A stretch of DNA of 64,000 bases from UBA2040 sp041751955 (GTDB taxonomy: Bacteria > Bacteroidota > Bacteroidia > Flavobacteriales_D > Crocinitomicaceae). Both the position numbers and the translations under genes were made by a program. The notes below the pieces were generated by a model. The model was not told the origin of the DNA and made no database searches. It saw nothing but the letters and a program-made list of their open reading frames with translations. The stretch covers positions 62,001 through 126,000 of the forward strand of contig JBGSIB010000059.1 of the NCBI GenBank assembly GCA_041751955.1. Direction: 5' to 3'. Positions 63,467 through 64,000 of the stretch are shown in pieces (position 1 is the stretch's first letter; every line of letters begins with the position of its first letter).

Positions 63467-63887
63467 AAAAGATTACGCAATTGATAATTTACATGATTTA
63501 GCTTCTGTAGCTGAACAATTACTTCGTGAATACGGAAATGCTAAAGTTTGGGCATTTGAAGGAGAAATGGGTGCTGGAAAGACGACACTTATACAAGAAG
63601 TTTTAAAATGTTTAGGTGTTCAAAATCCTGAAGGTTCACCTACATATTCACTTGTAAATGTGTATGATAACATAGCCGAAAGAGTTGTTTATCATTTCGA
63701 TTTGTATCGATTGGAATCCGCTCAAGAAGCCATGGACATTGGTTTAGAGGACATGTTGTACGATAATGGTTTGTGTCTCATCGAGTGGCCAGAAATCATT
63801 AAAGATTTATTGCCAAAAGAAACAATTTGGTTTAAACTTAGTATCTTAGAGGATTCTCAAAAACGCCAACTCATCGTTTGCCCATGA
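63456..63887 (+). CDS. tsaE: tRNA threonylcarbamoyladenosine synthesis ATPase TsaE
   Basis: A 143-residue ATPase from the ATG at 63456 (a TTG at 63447 would add three residues). Walker A G36-E-M-G-A-G-K-T-T near 36-44 and the family motif G-S-P-T-Y-S-L-V near 61-68 are clear. It partners TsaB, TsaD and TsaC in making the t6A modification of tRNA. Its stop overlaps the next gene by ATGA. Confidence 0.94.
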   Translation: MPNRKDYAIDNLHDLASVAEQLLREYGNAKVWAFEGEMGAGKTTLIQEVLKCLGVQNPEGSPTYSLVNVYDNIAERVVYHFDLYRLESAQEAMDIGLEDMLYDNGLCLIEWPEIIKDLLPKETIWFKLSILEDSQKRQLIVCP

Positions 63888-64000
63888 TAACAGATCCGCA
63901 TGTACTTAAAAGTCTTATGGAACAAGGAAGTTTACTCCCAAAAGAGGAGATGCTCGAAGTTCGTCGTAAGAAAGGTAGTTTGTTTATTGGAATTCCAAAA
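63884..64000 (+). CDS. ald: alanine dehydrogenase, N-terminal fragment (cut by window edge)
   Basis: The frame starts with ATGA overlapping the tsaE stop and is open to the window's end. The 39 residues include L-L-P-K-E-E-M-L-E-V-R-R-K-K-G-S-L-F-I-G-I-P-K, which matches the N-terminus of Bacteroidota alanine dehydrogenases, where this segment leads to the substrate-binding G-I-P-K-E. Only this part is visible, so the assignment is provisional. Confidence 0.7.
   Translation, partial: MITDPHVLKSLMEQGSLLPKEEMLEVRRKKGSLFIGIPK

Noticed and set aside
1..64000. tRNA, rRNA, CRISPR arrays, insertion sequences and prophage genes
   Set aside because: I looked for cloverleaf-like sequences, repeated spacers, transposase motifs and phage structural proteins by eye and saw none; a tRNA scan or covariance-model search would be needed to exclude tRNA with certainty.

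Overview
The window looks like a chromosomal segment of a free-living member of the Bacteroidota, most likely Flavobacteriales (an affinity to Fluviicola/Crocinitomicaceae-type bacteria is my guess; no 16S is present). Evidence: AT-rich DNA, type IX secretion (T9SS) parts (a PorX-like response regulator/PglZ protein, a PorE-like TPR/beta-propeller/OmpA protein, a secreted protein with a T9SS sorting tail), an RND pump fused to its TolC-like outer-membrane factor, LytTR/LytS pairs, few Shine-Dalgarno sequences, and several TAnnTTTG -7 promoter elements typical of the phylum. Genes are dense, often overlapping by 4-23 bp. I saw no tRNA, rRNA, CRISPR array, insertion sequence or prophage.

Layout. 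0-4.5 kb: the end of one LytTR regulator, a beta-carbonic anhydrase, then a LytS-type kinase with a frameshift followed by a LytTR regulator lacking a normal start codon. 4.6-10.1 kb: unknown secreted or lipoproteins, a DUF1761 protein and an ABC ATPase/membrane protein pair. 10.2-19.8 kb: sulfide/persulfide metabolism (sulfide:quinone oxidoreductase, persulfide dioxygenase-rhodanese, two rhodaneses, TauE exporter, Crp/Fnr regulator), interrupted by a membrane glycosyltransferase-like gene and two beta-barrel-like genes. 19.8-24.7 kb: a tightly coupled light/DNA-repair operon with three photolyase-family proteins, a flavin reductase and a DUF2256 zinc-ribbon protein. 24.7-33.8 kb: a heavy-metal RND efflux operon, its two-component system and two unusual CX4CH cytochrome-like lipoproteins. 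34-40.5 kb: glycosyltransferases with a coupled micro-gene, ung, hemE and an OmpA protein. 40.6-46.1 kb: a minus-strand operon (Kir-type K+ channel, queE, porE-like, UbiA prenyltransferase, maf). 46.3-50.6 kb: a vitamin B12 uptake operon under a cobalamin riboswitch (BtuH-, BtuB- and BtuG-like). 50.6-53.1 kb: lipid kinase, second Crp/Fnr, DUF2892, methyltransferase. 53.2-59.8 kb: MoxR ATPase, three SurA/PpiD-type periplasmic foldases and guaB. 60-64 kb: HD phosphohydrolase, porX, tsaE and the start of an alanine dehydrogenase gene.

The most interesting signal is regulatory. Three promoters tied to sulfur genes carry GTGA-N6-TYAC palindromes placed exactly 22 bp before a TAnnTTTG -7 element: DUF983-crp/fnr-tauE at 19.7 kb, the persulfide dioxygenase operon at 17.8 kb, and DUF2892 at 52.2 kb. 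A fourth copy precedes the sulfide:quinone oxidoreductase at 10.2 kb. Together with two Crp/Fnr regulators, one carrying the R-E-x3-R recognition signature of E. coli CRP, this suggests an undescribed Crp/Fnr sulfide regulon. A second, independent regulatory motif (TTAAG-N6-TTAAG type direct repeats) lies before both the metal-efflux operon and its two-component system. All coordinates and motifs were read by eye; no database searches or structure predictions were run.
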